Shown: piece after piece, positions 6,453 through 14,480 of the stretch | Layout: each line of letters starts with the position of its first letter | Numbering within the stretch: position 1 is the stretch's first letter | Notes under the pieces: generated by a model | Told to the model about the DNA's origin: nothing | Seen by the model: the letters and a program-made list of their open reading frames with translations, nothing else | The model's database searches: none | Assembly: GCA_030531025.1 (NCBI GenBank) | Contig: JAUMTV010000072.1 | Location: forward strand, 1 to 15,887 | Origin: Turicibacter sp. | GTDB taxonomy: Bacteria > Bacillota > Bacilli > MOL361 > Turicibacteraceae | DNA: 15,887 nt | Direction: 5' to 3' | Made by a program: the position numbers and the translations under genes

Positions 6453-8174
6453 TTAAGCGATAATTTCATTAACACGTGCTAAAACATCTTCTTTAATTTT
6501 AGCTACTTGTTCATCTGCTTTTTCTAACACATCAGCAATGACACCGATGTAAACTTTTGCTTTTGGTTCAGTTCCCGATGGACGTAAAACAAACCAAGAT
6601 CCATCAGCTAATGTATATTTTAAAACATTTGATTTTGGTAAATCAATTGGTGAAGTTGAATCATTTGTTAAGTCTGTATGAACACTTTCTTTATAGTCTT
6701 CAACAGCGACAACTTCTTTACCTGCAACTGTAATTGGTGTGAACTCACGGAAATCAGCTAAAATAGCTTGGATTTTATCCGCTCCTTCTTTACCTTTTAA
6801 TGTAATGTTCACTAATGCTTCACGATAGCATCCATAAGTTTCATATAATTCCATTAAAACATCATATAATGTTTTTCCATGCTCTTTATAGTAAGCAGCT
6901 GCTTCAGCACACATTAAAACTGATTGAACTGAGTCTTTGTCACGAACGAAGTCTCCAATTAAGTAACCATAAGACTCTTCATATCCGAAAACATACTCAT
7001 AATCTGTATCTTCGATTAAACGTGCTTGTTCTCCGATAAATTTGAATCCTGTTAATGTAGAAACAACTTCATATCCATATGAACGAGCAATAGCTGCACC
7101 CATATCAGATGTGACAATCGTATTGAAAACTTTCCCTTTAGCTGGTAATGTTCCATGTGCTTTCTTTTGAGATAAAATATAGTGAATTAAAATCGCACCT
7201 GTTTGGTTTCCTGTTAATAACACATATTCTCCCTCAGGATTTTTAACAGCTAATCCAACTCGGTCAGCATCTGGGTCAGTTGCAATTAAAATATCTGCAT
7301 CAATTTCTTGACCTAATTTAATCGCCATTTCAAAAGCAGATGCTTCTTCAGGGTTTGGAGATTTTACAGTTGAGAAGTTTGGATCTGGCACACATTGCTC
7401 TTCAACCACATGTAATTGCTCATATCCACACTCTGTTAACACACGACGAACTGGCACATTAGCTGTTCCGTGTAATGGTGTAAAGACGATTTTTAAGTCT
7501 TTTTTATTACAATCAGCATTAATCTCTAATGCCTTAACGCGTTCTGTATAAATATCATCAATTTCTTTTCCGATGATTTGAATTAATCCCGCTTCTTTTA
7601 ATTCTGCTTCTGATTTAACATCAATTGAGAATACATCATCAATCGCATCTACTAATGCAATGACTTGATCTGCATCAGCAGGTACTAACTGACAACCTGT
7701 TTCATCATAAATTTTATATCCATTATACTCAGGCGGATTGTGTGAAGCTGTAACAACAATTCCTCCTGCTGCTTGTAAATGACGCACAGCGAATGACAAC
7801 TCAGGTGTTGGACGTAATGATTCAAACACATAAGCTTTAATTCCGTGGCTTGCCATCACTTTCGCTGATTCCATAGCAAACTCTGGAGAGAAATGGCGGC
7901 AATCATAAGCAATCACAATTCCACGCTCTTTTGCATTTTCAACGTTTTTTAATAAGTATTGTGCAAATCCTTCATTTGCTTTACGGATTGTGTACACATT
8001 CATGCGGTTTGTCCCTGGGCCAACAACTCCACGCATTCCCCCTGTACCAAACTCTAAACTACGATAAAATGCATCCTCTTTTTCTGCATCTGTCATATTT
8101 TCTAATTGTTCTTTTAAGTACGACTCTAAGTTCTCTTGCCCTAACCACTTTTGGTATTCTGTTTCAAAAGACAT
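6453..8174 (-). CDS. pgcA: Phosphoglucomutase/phosphomannomutase (alpha-D-phosphohexomutase), 573 aa
   Basis: Interconverts glucose-1-phosphate and glucose-6-phosphate, linking glycolysis to UDP-glucose, cell wall glycolipid and storage polymer synthesis, and allowing use of glucose-1-phosphate from maltodextrin or galactose breakdown. The four alpha-D-phosphohexomutase landmarks are present in order: the phosphoserine loop TASHNP (S144), the Mg-binding loop DPDADR (300-305), the sugar-binding FGYEES (396-401) and the phosphate-binding RPSGTEP (531-537). Length matches Bacillus PgcA (about 565-580). The start ATG follows GGAGGGTGCTGT. Upstream is a TATAAT at 8210-8215; downstream is a strong terminator. 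It is transcribed alone or by read-through from the mutarotase gene, which has no visible terminator. Confidence 0.95.
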   Translation of the reverse strand: MSFETEYQKWLGQENLESYLKEQLENMTDAEKEDAFYRSLEFGTGGMRGVVGPGTNRMNVYTIRKANEGFAQYLLKNVENAKERGIVIAYDCRHFSPEFAMESAKVMASHGIKAYVFESLRPTPELSFAVRHLQAAGGIVVTASHNPPEYNGYKIYDETGCQLVPADADQVIALVDAIDDVFSIDVKSEAELKEAGLIQIIGKEIDDIYTERVKALEINADCNKKDLKIVFTPLHGTANVPVRRVLTECGYEQLHVVEEQCVPDPNFSTVKSPNPEEASAFEMAIKLGQEIDADILIATDPDADRVGLAVKNPEGEYVLLTGNQTGAILIHYILSQKKAHGTLPAKGKVFNTIVTSDMGAAIARSYGYEVVSTLTGFKFIGEQARLIEDTDYEYVFGYEESYGYLIGDFVRDKDSVQSVLMCAEAAAYYKEHGKTLYDVLMELYETYGCYREALVNITLKGKEGADKIQAILADFREFTPITVAGKEVVAVEDYKESVHTDLTNDSTSPIDLPKSNVLKYTLADGSWFVLRPSGTEPKAKVYIGVIADVLEKADEQVAKIKEDVLARVNEIIA

Positions 8175-8209
8175 ACAGCACCCTCCATATCTATAAACTT
8201 CTAGTTGAT

Positions 8210-8215
8210 ATTATA
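8210..8215 (-). promoter_or_regulatory. -10 element (TATAAT) of pgcA
   Basis: TATAAT on the minus strand, about 36 bases before the ATG, inside the palindrome GATATTATATC. No good -35 at 16-18 bases. Confidence 0.5.
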
Positions 8216-8296
8216 TCATAACAATGACCAAAAAATAACATTAGCCATCTAAAAAATAGTGACAAAACCATAACCTATCCGACATCACCTAAACTT

Positions 8297-9181
8297 TTAT
8301 TTAAATGTCATCGTATAGCTGGCTTCGAATTTAGCACCTGGTGCTAATAATTGAATTCCTTTCTTATTCGATAATTCCTGTGGCTCACTCACCGTATCAG
8401 CCATTCCATACCATGGCTCAATACATACAAAATCAGCAATTTCTCCTTCTTGATTAATTGGTGACCAGATACCTACATAAGGGAATCCATCAAAACGCAT
8501 CGCGACTTCACGTTCATGATTATATGATTTTAAAGAGATTGCCGTTTCACCTTCTAAAACTAATGTCGGATACTCTTCAAATAACTCTTTACTCAATGGT
8601 AATAATTTTAATTTTTCAATGATTTCAACTTTTTCATCAGCAATTAAACCACTTTCTTCCTTAAACAAATACGTTTCAATTCCATCTGATGACTCTAAAT
8701 GTAAGTAATAATCAGAGAACTGATCCTCTTCCTCTAATTTTGTACTAAACGCTGGATGTGCTCCAATCGAAAATGGCATCATCTCCTGACTTAAGTTAAC
8801 AACTTCCCACTTCACTTCTAACGTCTCATCAACGAGTTCATACCCAATTTTTAAGCTAAATTCAAATGGATAGTGTTCTAACGTTTTCGCATTTGACTTT
8901 AACTCAAACCACGCCTTTGTATCCGTCTGGCATAGCACTCCAAATTCATGATCACGAGAAAATCCATGTTGCGTTAATGAATACTGTTTTCCATTTAATA
9001 AATAAGTATCCTGTGCAACACGTCCCACAATTGGAAATAACACAGGTGATGATTTCGCCCAAAAGCTTGGATTTGAATCCCATAAGTAATCTAGCTCATG
9101 ACCAACATGATAAACACGTTTCACCTCGGCTCCATGAGTGTTGATATCTATTTTTAACTTATCATTTTTTAATTTCAACAT
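8297..9181 (-). CDS. Aldose 1-epimerase family protein (LacX-like mutarotase), 294 aa
   Basis: Predicted cytoplasmic sugar mutarotase that interconverts alpha and beta anomers. The catalytic landmarks of the galactose mutarotase fold are visible: H72 in QHGFSRD, H142 in IGAHPAF, and the general base E255 in CIEPWYG. Length (294) matches the shorter LacX-type branch, not classic GalM of about 340, so the sugar is uncertain; members of this branch have been linked to lactose/tagatose-6-phosphate clusters and to hexose-6-phosphates. Start: ATG after GAGGTGG, with a rather short spacing. It lies 122 bases ahead of pgcA with no terminator in between, so partial co-transcription is possible. The neighbour supports a role in hexose metabolism. 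Confidence 0.88.
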   Translation of the reverse strand: MLKLKNDKLKIDINTHGAEVKRVYHVGHELDYLWDSNPSFWAKSSPVLFPIVGRVAQDTYLLNGKQYSLTQHGFSRDHEFGVLCQTDTKAWFELKSNAKTLEHYPFEFSLKIGYELVDETLEVKWEVVNLSQEMMPFSIGAHPAFSTKLEEEDQFSDYYLHLESSDGIETYLFKEESGLIADEKVEIIEKLKLLPLSKELFEEYPTLVLEGETAISLKSYNHEREVAMRFDGFPYVGIWSPINQEGEIADFVCIEPWYGMADTVSEPQELSNKKGIQLLAPGAKFEASYTMTFK

Positions 9182-9230
9182 GCCACCTCATACCTTTCGT
9201 CATAAATTCCCCTTTAATTCGATTCCCCCA

Positions 9231-9245
9231 ATGAAACCGTTACTT
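9231..9245 (-). promoter_or_regulatory. Weak cre-like (CcpA) site at the mutarotase start
   Basis: ATGAAACCGTTACTT (plus strand) fits WTGNAANCGNWNNCW with one mismatch (T for the late C). It covers the predicted transcription start of the mutarotase gene, where CcpA would repress. Short degenerate motif, so tentative. Confidence 0.3.
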
Positions 9246-9246
9246 A

Positions 9247-9255
9247 ATTATAACA
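9247..9255 (-). promoter_or_regulatory. Extended -10 promoter of the mutarotase gene
   Basis: TGTTATAAT on the minus strand: a TATAAT with the extended-10 TG, 66 bases before the ATG. No convincing -35, which extended -10 promoters tolerate. Confidence 0.6.
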
Positions 9256-9326
9256 TCTTTCACAAACAAAAGCGATTTTTTTTACTAAAAAAGTGAATAC
9301 TAGAAATGTAAAGGAGGTCATTAAAT

Positions 9327-9554
9327 ATGGAAAAAGAACAATTCGTTGCTGTTCGTCGTAATAGCGATGGAGACCTAATTGCTTTTAAATCAAATACCGG
9401 TAAAGAATATGACTATGAGACCGCAAAAGAACTATGTGAACAAGGTCTCATCTCCAACGCTCAAACGTTCAAAGGAAAAGGTGGCGGAACATATATCCGT
9501 GGAGTTGTTGATGGAGACAAAAATAATAACTTATCTAACCTTCCAACTTTCTAA
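9327..9554 (+). CDS. DUF3892 domain protein, 75 aa
   Basis: The only clear plus-strand gene. It starts at an ATG after AAAGGAGGTCATTAAAT. The whole protein matches the pattern I know for DUF3892: V.AVRRNSDGDLIAFKSNTG, then a YETAKELCEQGLI helix, KGKGGGTYIRGVVDGDKNNN and a terminal NLSNLPTF. DUF3892 proteins are small, soluble and of unknown function, often encoded alone in Firmicutes. It is divergent from the mutarotase gene and has its own terminator, so it is a single-gene unit. I see no clean sigma-A promoter in front of it. Family call fairly sure; function unknown. Confidence 0.85.
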   Translation: MEKEQFVAVRRNSDGDLIAFKSNTGKEYDYETAKELCEQGLISNAQTFKGKGGGTYIRGVVDGDKNNNLSNLPTF

Positions 9555-9581
9555 TCATTAAAGTCAGTTATACAAACTAAT

Positions 9582-9613
9582 AAAAAAAGGATACAAATCA
9601 ACGTATCCTTTTT
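9582..9613 (+). terminator. Terminator of the DUF3892 gene
   Basis: A-run, GGATAC, loop AAATCAAC, GTATCC, then TTTTT. It lies 28 bases beyond the stop; the A/T tracts make it usable on both strands, so it may also serve the XRE gene arriving from the right. Confidence 0.85.
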
Positions 9614-9653
9614 AATTGCCCCGGAAATTATCCGATTGGAATTGATGAAAATG

Positions 9654-10007
9654 TTAAATTTCTGGAAATAACAATTGGTACAATAGAAGAATAGCAACAA
9701 ACCACACAATAACAAAATTAATAATGGCTTTAATTCCCTTCTTTAAACATCCTGAACTGACGATTGGCTGTACTTCTTTAATAAGAACTTGTGCTGAAGG
9801 GTCAGATTCTTTCTGATTCTTTAATAAATAGTCAATTGAAACCCCAAAGTAATCACTCAAAGCTACTAAATTCTCTGTATCAGGTGTCGACTCTCCTAAC
9901 TCCCAGTTTGAGATAGCTTGTCTTGAAACTCTTAACTCGTCTGCTAACTGTTCCTGTGATAACTTTCTTGCTATTCGTAACTTCCTTAACTTTTCACCTA
10001 GTAACAC
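9654..10007 (-). CDS. XRE-family regulator with C-terminal membrane anchor, 117 aa
   Basis: Helix-turn-helix DNA-binding domain (residues 4-60, LRKLRIARKLSQEQLADEL, then VSRQAISNWELG with the recognition helix) followed by a 30-residue linker and one strongly hydrophobic segment at about 94-114 (IINFVIVWFVAILLLYQLLF). The DNA-binding part is thus predicted to be tethered at the inner face of the membrane with almost nothing outside. The start is a GTG at 10007 with AAAGGAG ten bases upstream. The gene follows trmL by about 130 bases on the same strand; no clear promoter was found between them. The target is unknown; the palindrome at 10084-10100 is a possible operator. Confidence 0.85.
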   Translation of the reverse strand: MLLGEKLRKLRIARKLSQEQLADELRVSRQAISNWELGESTPDTENLVALSDYFGVSIDYLLKNQKESDPSAQVLIKEVQPIVSSGCLKKGIKAIINFVIVWFVAILLLYQLLFPEI

Positions 10008-10083
10008 TGAAGCTCACTCCTTTCAACACCATTAGTTTAAGTCAATCTCCCTAAAAGAGCCACCATCTTTAGATTGAATCAAA

Positions 10084-10100
10084 TGCAACTCTCAGTTGCA
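10084..10100. repeat. Perfect palindrome TGCAACT-ctc-AGTTGCA
   Basis: Seven-base arms with a three-base centre, 77 bases upstream of the XRE start. The dyad fits an operator for the XRE protein; it is too close to the trmL terminator to exclude a role in RNA 3' processing. Confidence 0.45.
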
Positions 10101-10105
10101 AGTAA

Positions 10106-10133
10106 AAAAAGTGCTGCAAAAGCAACACTTTTT
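10106..10133 (-). terminator. Terminator of trmL
   Basis: AAAAAGTGCTGC, loop AAAA, GCAACACTTTTT, one mismatch. It begins three bases after the trmL stop on the minus strand. Confidence 0.75.
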
Positions 10134-10135
10134 AA

Positions 10136-10657
10136 TTATTCATCATCGCGTAAAACCCAATCTGCCCCTTTAAATGGTTCAACTGTCCATAAATCTAAGA
10201 ACTCTTGTTGACGTAATGCTTCATAAGCTAAAATAGCCGCAACATTTGATACATTTAATGAACGAACTTTATTTGTCATTGGAACACGGAAGCAGTTCTC
10301 AAAATAAGGGCGTAAAATTTCTTTTGGAATTCCGCTACTTTCCGCGCCTAAGATAATGTAGTAATCTTCCTCAGGATTTGAAAAATCCATTTCTGCGTGA
10401 TTCTTTTGACCATAACGTGTACAGAAACAGAACTTCCCGCCTTTATTTTTTTCAACAAACTCTTCCCAATTTTCATAGACTGTGTAATCTACTTCATTAA
10501 CATAGTTTGCACCTGAACGCTTAATGCTCTTCTCATCTAATGAAAATCCCATTGGTTTAATTAAATGTAATTTAATATCCGTTGCCGCACATGTACGCAT
10601 AATATTCCCTGTATTCTGAGGGATCTCCGGATTATATTGAACTAAATGAATTGCCAT
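10136..10657 (-). CDS. trmL: tRNA (cytidine/uridine-34 2'-O)-methyltransferase TrmL, 173 aa
   Basis: SPOUT-class enzyme that uses S-adenosylmethionine to methylate the ribose of wobble nucleotide 34 in the two tRNA-Leu species ending in UAA or CAA anticodons. The SPOUT signatures are all visible: NTGNIMRTCAA (14-24), LGAESSGIP (103-111) and SLNVSNVAAILAYEAL (133-148), which forms the knotted cofactor site. Length is normal for the family (about 155-175). An upstream in-frame GTG at 10666 overlaps the ribosome binding site GAGGTGA, so the ATG at 10657 is chosen. It lies 141 bases behind queG, another position-34 tRNA modification gene. A tRNA-Leu(TAA), its known type of substrate, is in this same window at 15643-15731. 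Confidence 0.93.
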   Translation of the reverse strand: MAIHLVQYNPEIPQNTGNIMRTCAATDIKLHLIKPMGFSLDEKSIKRSGANYVNEVDYTVYENWEEFVEKNKGGKFCFCTRYGQKNHAEMDFSNPEEDYYIILGAESSGIPKEILRPYFENCFRVPMTNKVRSLNVSNVAAILAYEALRQQEFLDLWTVEPFKGADWVLRDDE

Positions 10658-10798
10658 AACTGTCACCTCAACTATTTAACAATAAATTGAACATCAAATG
10701 TGTCTTAATTATTATTAAAACTAGTAGACGATAAACGAATAATTTAGTCTACCTTTTCTTATATTTTACCACAAAATGCTTCGTTTTTTGCAATAATC

Positions 10799-11884
10799 TT
10801 ATTTCTTCTCTAAACGTTCATACGCTTGCTTAGCAGCTTCTTTTAACCAATCTGGGCCTTGTCCATCTCTAATCTTTGCAATCTCTGGTAAAGCGGCTTT
10901 ATACTTATAAAACCCTGCATTAAACATGGCATTTCGCTTAAGAACAGACACACCGCGCCAAGCACCAGCTAAATGACCATATTTCGATTTAAATTCCTTA
11001 TTGGTCATCGTTAAAATCTCACTGATTTTTGGAAACTCAATACCAGTTGGTTCCATTTCAGGATGTAAGTGATAATCGATCTCACGATTAAATGGACAAA
11101 CCTCTTGGCAAATATCACAACCATAAATATTCTTACTAATCTTTTCATAAAGTTCAGGGGCTAAGTATTCTTTTGATTGAGTCACATACGATAAACAACG
11201 CTTTTCATTTAAGCTTCCATCGGGCTGAATAGCCTTTGTCGGACAAGCACGAACACAACGATCACACGTGCCACACTGACGTTCTATTGGCTGATCTGGT
11301 GGAAACTCATAACTAACAAGTAGCTCACCTAAATAAATATAACTTCCAAACGTTTCATTAATAATAGAGCTATTCTTTCCGCTAAATCCAACGCCGCTTC
11401 TTAACGCTACTGCTCGATCATTAAAAACCCCCGTATCTACACTTCCAATCACTTCAATACCAGGAATATGATCTTTCAACCAGTCTTCAAGTAGTTGAAG
11501 CTTTTTACCAACAATCTCATGATAATCCATTCCCCATGACGAACGACAAAACTGTACGAATGGATCCTCTTTATCCTGTTTTGGTAGCTCAGTTTGTCTT
11601 GGATATGAAACACCAATCGAAACAAATGACTTCGCATTATTCATTGATAGTAATGGATTTGTTCGCTCCTCAATTGTTCCTTTTGTTAATCCTGAAGACC
11701 AGCCTAATTCTTCACGGCGCTTTAATTCAGCTTCTAAAAATAAAAATGGCTTAACATCACTAAACCCAATGACATCAATTCCAACTTCTTTACTATATTC
11801 AATTAACTTATCTTTCATCTTTTGTGCTTCATTGACTTCGGTTGATTTCAATTCTTGTCCGATGATAATTGCTTGCTTTTTCAT
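10799..11884 (-). CDS. queG: Epoxyqueuosine reductase QueG, 361 aa
   Basis: Performs the last step of queuosine synthesis, reducing epoxyqueuosine in the wobble position of tRNAs with GUN anticodons; needs cobalamin and two [4Fe-4S] clusters. The catalytic-region motif SVDTGVFNDRAVALRSGVGF (148-167) includes the conserved aspartate D150. The ferredoxin-like part has CGTCDRCVRACP (204-215) and CDICQEVCPF (256-265), giving the two cluster-binding sets. Length is slightly below the 379-386 of E. coli and B. subtilis proteins. The ATG at 11884 has AAAGGTGATTATC upstream; the GTG at 11893 sits inside that site. The ATG 22 codons later lacks a ribosome binding site, so a short N-terminal extension is real. 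Own promoter at 11952-11981. Confidence 0.95.
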   Translation of the reverse strand: MKKQAIIIGQELKSTEVNEAQKMKDKLIEYSKEVGIDVIGFSDVKPFLFLEAELKRREELGWSSGLTKGTIEERTNPLLSMNNAKSFVSIGVSYPRQTELPKQDKEDPFVQFCRSSWGMDYHEIVGKKLQLLEDWLKDHIPGIEVIGSVDTGVFNDRAVALRSGVGFSGKNSSIINETFGSYIYLGELLVSYEFPPDQPIERQCGTCDRCVRACPTKAIQPDGSLNEKRCLSYVTQSKEYLAPELYEKISKNIYGCDICQEVCPFNREIDYHLHPEMEPTGIEFPKISEILTMTNKEFKSKYGHLAGAWRGVSVLKRNAMFNAGFYKYKAALPEIAKIRDGQGPDWLKEAAKQAYERLEKK

Positions 11885-11951
11885 GATAATCACCTTTCTA
11901 TCATCTCTACTTTACTAAGAATTCATGAAAAACTCAACCCAAAACACCTAT

Positions 11952-11981
11952 ATTATAGACTAAAAAGTATTCTCTAAACAA
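11952..11981 (-). promoter_or_regulatory. Sigma-A promoter of queG
   Basis: TTGTTT (11976-11981), 18 bases, TATAAT (11952-11957) on the minus strand, about 68 bases before the ATG. It partly overlaps the terminator of the malG unit. Confidence 0.6.
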
Positions 11982-12003
11982 AAAAGGACACCCTAAGGTG
12001 TCC
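11980..12003 (-). terminator. Terminator of the malF-malG unit
   Basis: GGACACC, loop CTAA, GGTGTCC, followed on the minus strand by six T. It starts seven bases beyond the malG stop. Confidence 0.9.
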
Positions 12004-12009
12004 AAAATT

Positions 12010-12918
12010 TTATCCTTTATTTGCCCCTGCTGTCATTCCTTCAATTAAGAATTTTTGCATACAAACATAAACTATCGTAATTGGTACGGCAACAAGTACA
12101 CAGCCAGCCGCAAACATTGTAAAATTATTTTGGCTCTTACCACTAATCATATCGTATAAACCAACTGCTAACGTTAACTTTTCATTCGATGAAATAATTA
12201 AACGTGGGAAAATGAAGTCCATCCATGGTGTCATGAATGTTGTAACAGCTACGAATGACACAATTGGTTGAATTAACGGTAACATAATCTTGAAGAAAAT
12301 TTGACCTTTTGTCGCTCCATCTAACATCGCTGATTCATCTAACTCTTTCGGAATCGAGTTCATATAACCTTTAATTAACCATGTATTATAAGGAATTTGC
12401 CCAGCTGCATAACATAAAATTAATGCCCAATGATTATCTAATAAATTGAATGTTAAGAATAAAATATATAAGGCTGTCATCCCCATAAAAGTTGGGAACA
12501 TTTGAAGAACTAAAATACTAATTAATGCTGTCTTTTTCCCTTTAAAACGGAATCGTGCAAAAATGTATCCCATCGTTGTTGATAAGAAAACAGAAAAACA
12601 CATGTTAATAACTGCAATTTTGAATGTATTCAAATACCACTTAGCAAAGTTTGTTTTTTCGAATAATTCAATATAGTGAACAATAGTTGGATTATCTGGA
12701 ATTGGTGTTGCACCTGCTAATGATGTCCCTTGGTTAAACGATGATCCAACAATCCAAACAACTGGGAATAAAACAATGAGACACATAAAAATTAATTCAG
12801 CGTAAATCAAGATTGTATATGCAATCTCTTTAATCCTACTTAATGTATTTTTAGTAGAAGAGCTCTTCGACTCATTACTATTTACACGTTTCACGTCTAA
12901 CGATTTAGTCGCTTCCAT
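12010..12918 (-). CDS. malG: Maltodextrin-type ABC permease, MalG/MalD family, 302 aa
   Basis: One of two membrane permeases of a carbohydrate ABC importer (CUT1 family). After a polar N-terminus of about 30 residues come about six hydrophobic segments, the first at 32-58. The EAA loop that docks on the ATPase is ELDESAMLDGATKGQIFFKI at 192-211. The closest remembered relatives are MalG of enterics and MalD of Streptococcus, so maltodextrins are the likely substrate, though galacto-oligosaccharide permeases (GanQ) look similar. The start follows GGAGGAG and lies three bases after the malF stop, so the two are translationally coupled. A strong terminator follows. Confidence 0.9.
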   Translation of the reverse strand: MEATKSLDVKRVNSNESKSSSTKNTLSRIKEIAYTILIYAELIFMCLIVLFPVVWIVGSSFNQGTSLAGATPIPDNPTIVHYIELFEKTNFAKWYLNTFKIAVINMCFSVFLSTTMGYIFARFRFKGKKTALISILVLQMFPTFMGMTALYILFLTFNLLDNHWALILCYAAGQIPYNTWLIKGYMNSIPKELDESAMLDGATKGQIFFKIMLPLIQPIVSFVAVTTFMTPWMDFIFPRLIISSNEKLTLAVGLYDMISGKSQNNFTMFAAGCVLVAVPITIVYVCMQKFLIEGMTAGANKG

Positions 12919-12921
12919 AGC

Positions 12922-14286
12922 TTACTCCTCCTTAAATGCTGCCGTTCTTGTAAAGTTAATGGCAGAGATTGAACCAAGAATTAAGAAAATTAAGATTGAA
13001 AGAACCGAAGCCATATTATACATCTTATCATTCATTGTTAATTTATAAATCCATGAAATTAAGATATCTGTATGTCCCGCATAAATAAAGTTTGGATTTA
13101 CTGGTCCTCCCTCAGTTAAGAAGTAAATTAAACCGAAGTTATTAAAGTTACTTGCAAATGACATAACAAGTAATGGTGCAGTCGCTGATAAAACAAGTGG
13201 TAATGTAATTTTCCAGAATTGTTGCCCTTCACTTGCTCCATCGACCTCTGCAGCCTCATAAATATCTTTCGAGATTGATGTCATAATTCCTGACATTAAA
13301 GCCATGAAATATGGGAATCCAAGCCATAAACCAATTCCTAAAATCGTTAAACGTGGAATCCATGGATTCGCTGAATCAGTTAACCAATAAATTGGTGAAT
13401 CAATAATTCCAGCTTGAAGCAAATACTTATTAATTGGTCCAAATTGTCCATTAAATAATTGTTGGAAGTTTAACTGTGAAATCATCGCTGGTAATGCCCA
13501 AGGTAAAATTAAAATACTACGCCAAACTTTTTTACCAATAACGCGTTTATTATTTAAAATTACGGCTTGGAATAATCCTAAGAAGAATGGTGCAGCTGTT
13601 GAAATAATTGCGAAAATAATCGTCCAGAAGAATACATTCCAAAACGTTGTAAACCATTGATTTGCTGAAGTTGACTCTCCACCCATCGAGAATAAATATA
13701 AGAAGTTATCAAGTCCCACCCATTCTACTAAGTTTGATGGCGGTAAATGTGACTTATTATAATTTGTAAATCCTACTAAGAAGGCGAAAATAATTGGCAT
13801 AAATGAGAATAAAATTAACATTAGACCTGATGGAATAATTACAATATACTCAAAAGCATGTTCCCATGTATGCACGAACCATTCTCGGCTACTAAGCAAT
13901 TCGCCTGTTTCATTAAACTTCTTAGATGTTTTATAAGCATCTTTGATATTCATATACCAAATAATACAAAACACCATTAAGATTAAAATCGCAATAATCC
14001 CCTCAATTAATAAGATAATTGAATGATCTCCTGGTGTTAACCCATTTTCAGTTAACATTGACGTTTGAGTTCCTAAAGTGATAGCTCCCCAGATTCCTTT
14101 AATAAAGAACCCTGCTTCACGAAATGAAAAGACACCTGAAAAATAATTTCCTGTTAAGATTTCAATTCCAACTAATATGACTTGGAATAAAAAGAAAAAT
14201 GCACCTTTTAACCATTGCTTATTGTATGCTTGGCCTGCCCCCCATACAATAGCTGATAATGCTGCTGCCAATTTTGGCTTTTTCAT
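12922..14286 (-). CDS. malF: Maltodextrin-type ABC permease, MalF/MalC family, 454 aa
   Basis: Partner permease of MalG. The first 125 residues hold an extra membrane unit beginning with the motif LSAIVWGAGQAYNKQWLKG (13-31 counted from an in-frame GTG at 14295), as in Streptococcus MalC and Bacillus GanP, and unlike small CUT1 permeases. The transport domain follows from about residue 145, with the EAA loop IYEAAEVDGASEGQQFWKI at 342-360. The GTG at 14295 lies within the AGGTGGAG ribosome binding site, so the ATG at 14286 is taken. It leads the malF-malG unit, with its own promoter and a cre candidate in front. No solute-binding protein gene is adjacent in this window. Maltodextrin uptake is the likely role; galacto-oligosaccharides are the alternative. 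Confidence 0.9.
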   Translation of the reverse strand: MKKPKLAAALSAIVWGAGQAYNKQWLKGAFFFLFQVILVGIEILTGNYFSGVFSFREAGFFIKGIWGAITLGTQTSMLTENGLTPGDHSIILLIEGIIAILILMVFCIIWYMNIKDAYKTSKKFNETGELLSSREWFVHTWEHAFEYIVIIPSGLMLILFSFMPIIFAFLVGFTNYNKSHLPPSNLVEWVGLDNFLYLFSMGGESTSANQWFTTFWNVFFWTIIFAIISTAAPFFLGLFQAVILNNKRVIGKKVWRSILILPWALPAMISQLNFQQLFNGQFGPINKYLLQAGIIDSPIYWLTDSANPWIPRLTILGIGLWLGFPYFMALMSGIMTSISKDIYEAAEVDGASEGQQFWKITLPLVLSATAPLLVMSFASNFNNFGLIYFLTEGGPVNPNFIYAGHTDILISWIYKLTMNDKMYNMASVLSILIFLILGSISAINFTRTAAFKEE

Positions 14287-14343
14287 TCTCTCCACCTACC
14301 TATGTCTAGTAATCTTGCACCTATGAAGCTATTCCCCTTTAAA

Positions 14344-14358
14344 TTAAATCGCTTTCAA
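14344..14358 (-). promoter_or_regulatory. cre (CcpA) site candidate before malF
   Basis: TTGAAAGCGATTTAA on the minus strand fits WTGNAANCGNWNNCW with one mismatch and matches TGAAAGCGCTTTCA at 12 of 14 positions. It lies at about +11 to +25 of the predicted malF transcript, a roadblock position for catabolite repression, as expected for a sugar importer. Confidence 0.55.
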
Positions 14359-14375
14359 ATTGATGCTATACATAC

Positions 14376-14404
14376 ATAATACATGGAAATTTTAGTTTAA
14401 TAAA
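14376..14404 (-). promoter_or_regulatory. Weak promoter of malF-malG
   Basis: TTTATT (14399-14404), 17 bases, TATTAT (14376-14381) on the minus strand. The -35 is poor, suggesting activator help or weak expression. Confidence 0.35.
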
Positions 14405-14453
14405 GTATGTAACCATTTACAGGAAAACATTTTTTTCAAATTATAAAGATAAA

Positions 14454-14480
14454 AGAGACAAGGTAAATAACCTTGTCTCT
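14454..14480 (-). terminator. Terminator of the DUF1189/malA gene
   Basis: AGAGACAAGGT, loop AAATA, exact reverse complement (11 bp), then TTTTA on the minus strand. It overlaps the malA-like stop codon (14479-14481) and separates it from malF. Confidence 0.8.

Noticed and set aside
9379..9561. 60-residue plus-strand frame overlapping the DUF3892 gene
   Set aside because: Another frame of the same DNA; DUF3892 has the family motifs and the strong ribosome binding site.
10730..10770. Inverted repeat GTAGAC...GTCTAC as a queG terminator
   Set aside because: Six-base stem with a 17-base loop and a broken T tail; too weak to annotate.
12922..14286. MalF N-terminal 125 residues as a fused foreign domain
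   Set aside because: The same extra membrane unit with a GQ.YNKQ motif is usual in MalC/GanP-type permeases, so it is not novel.
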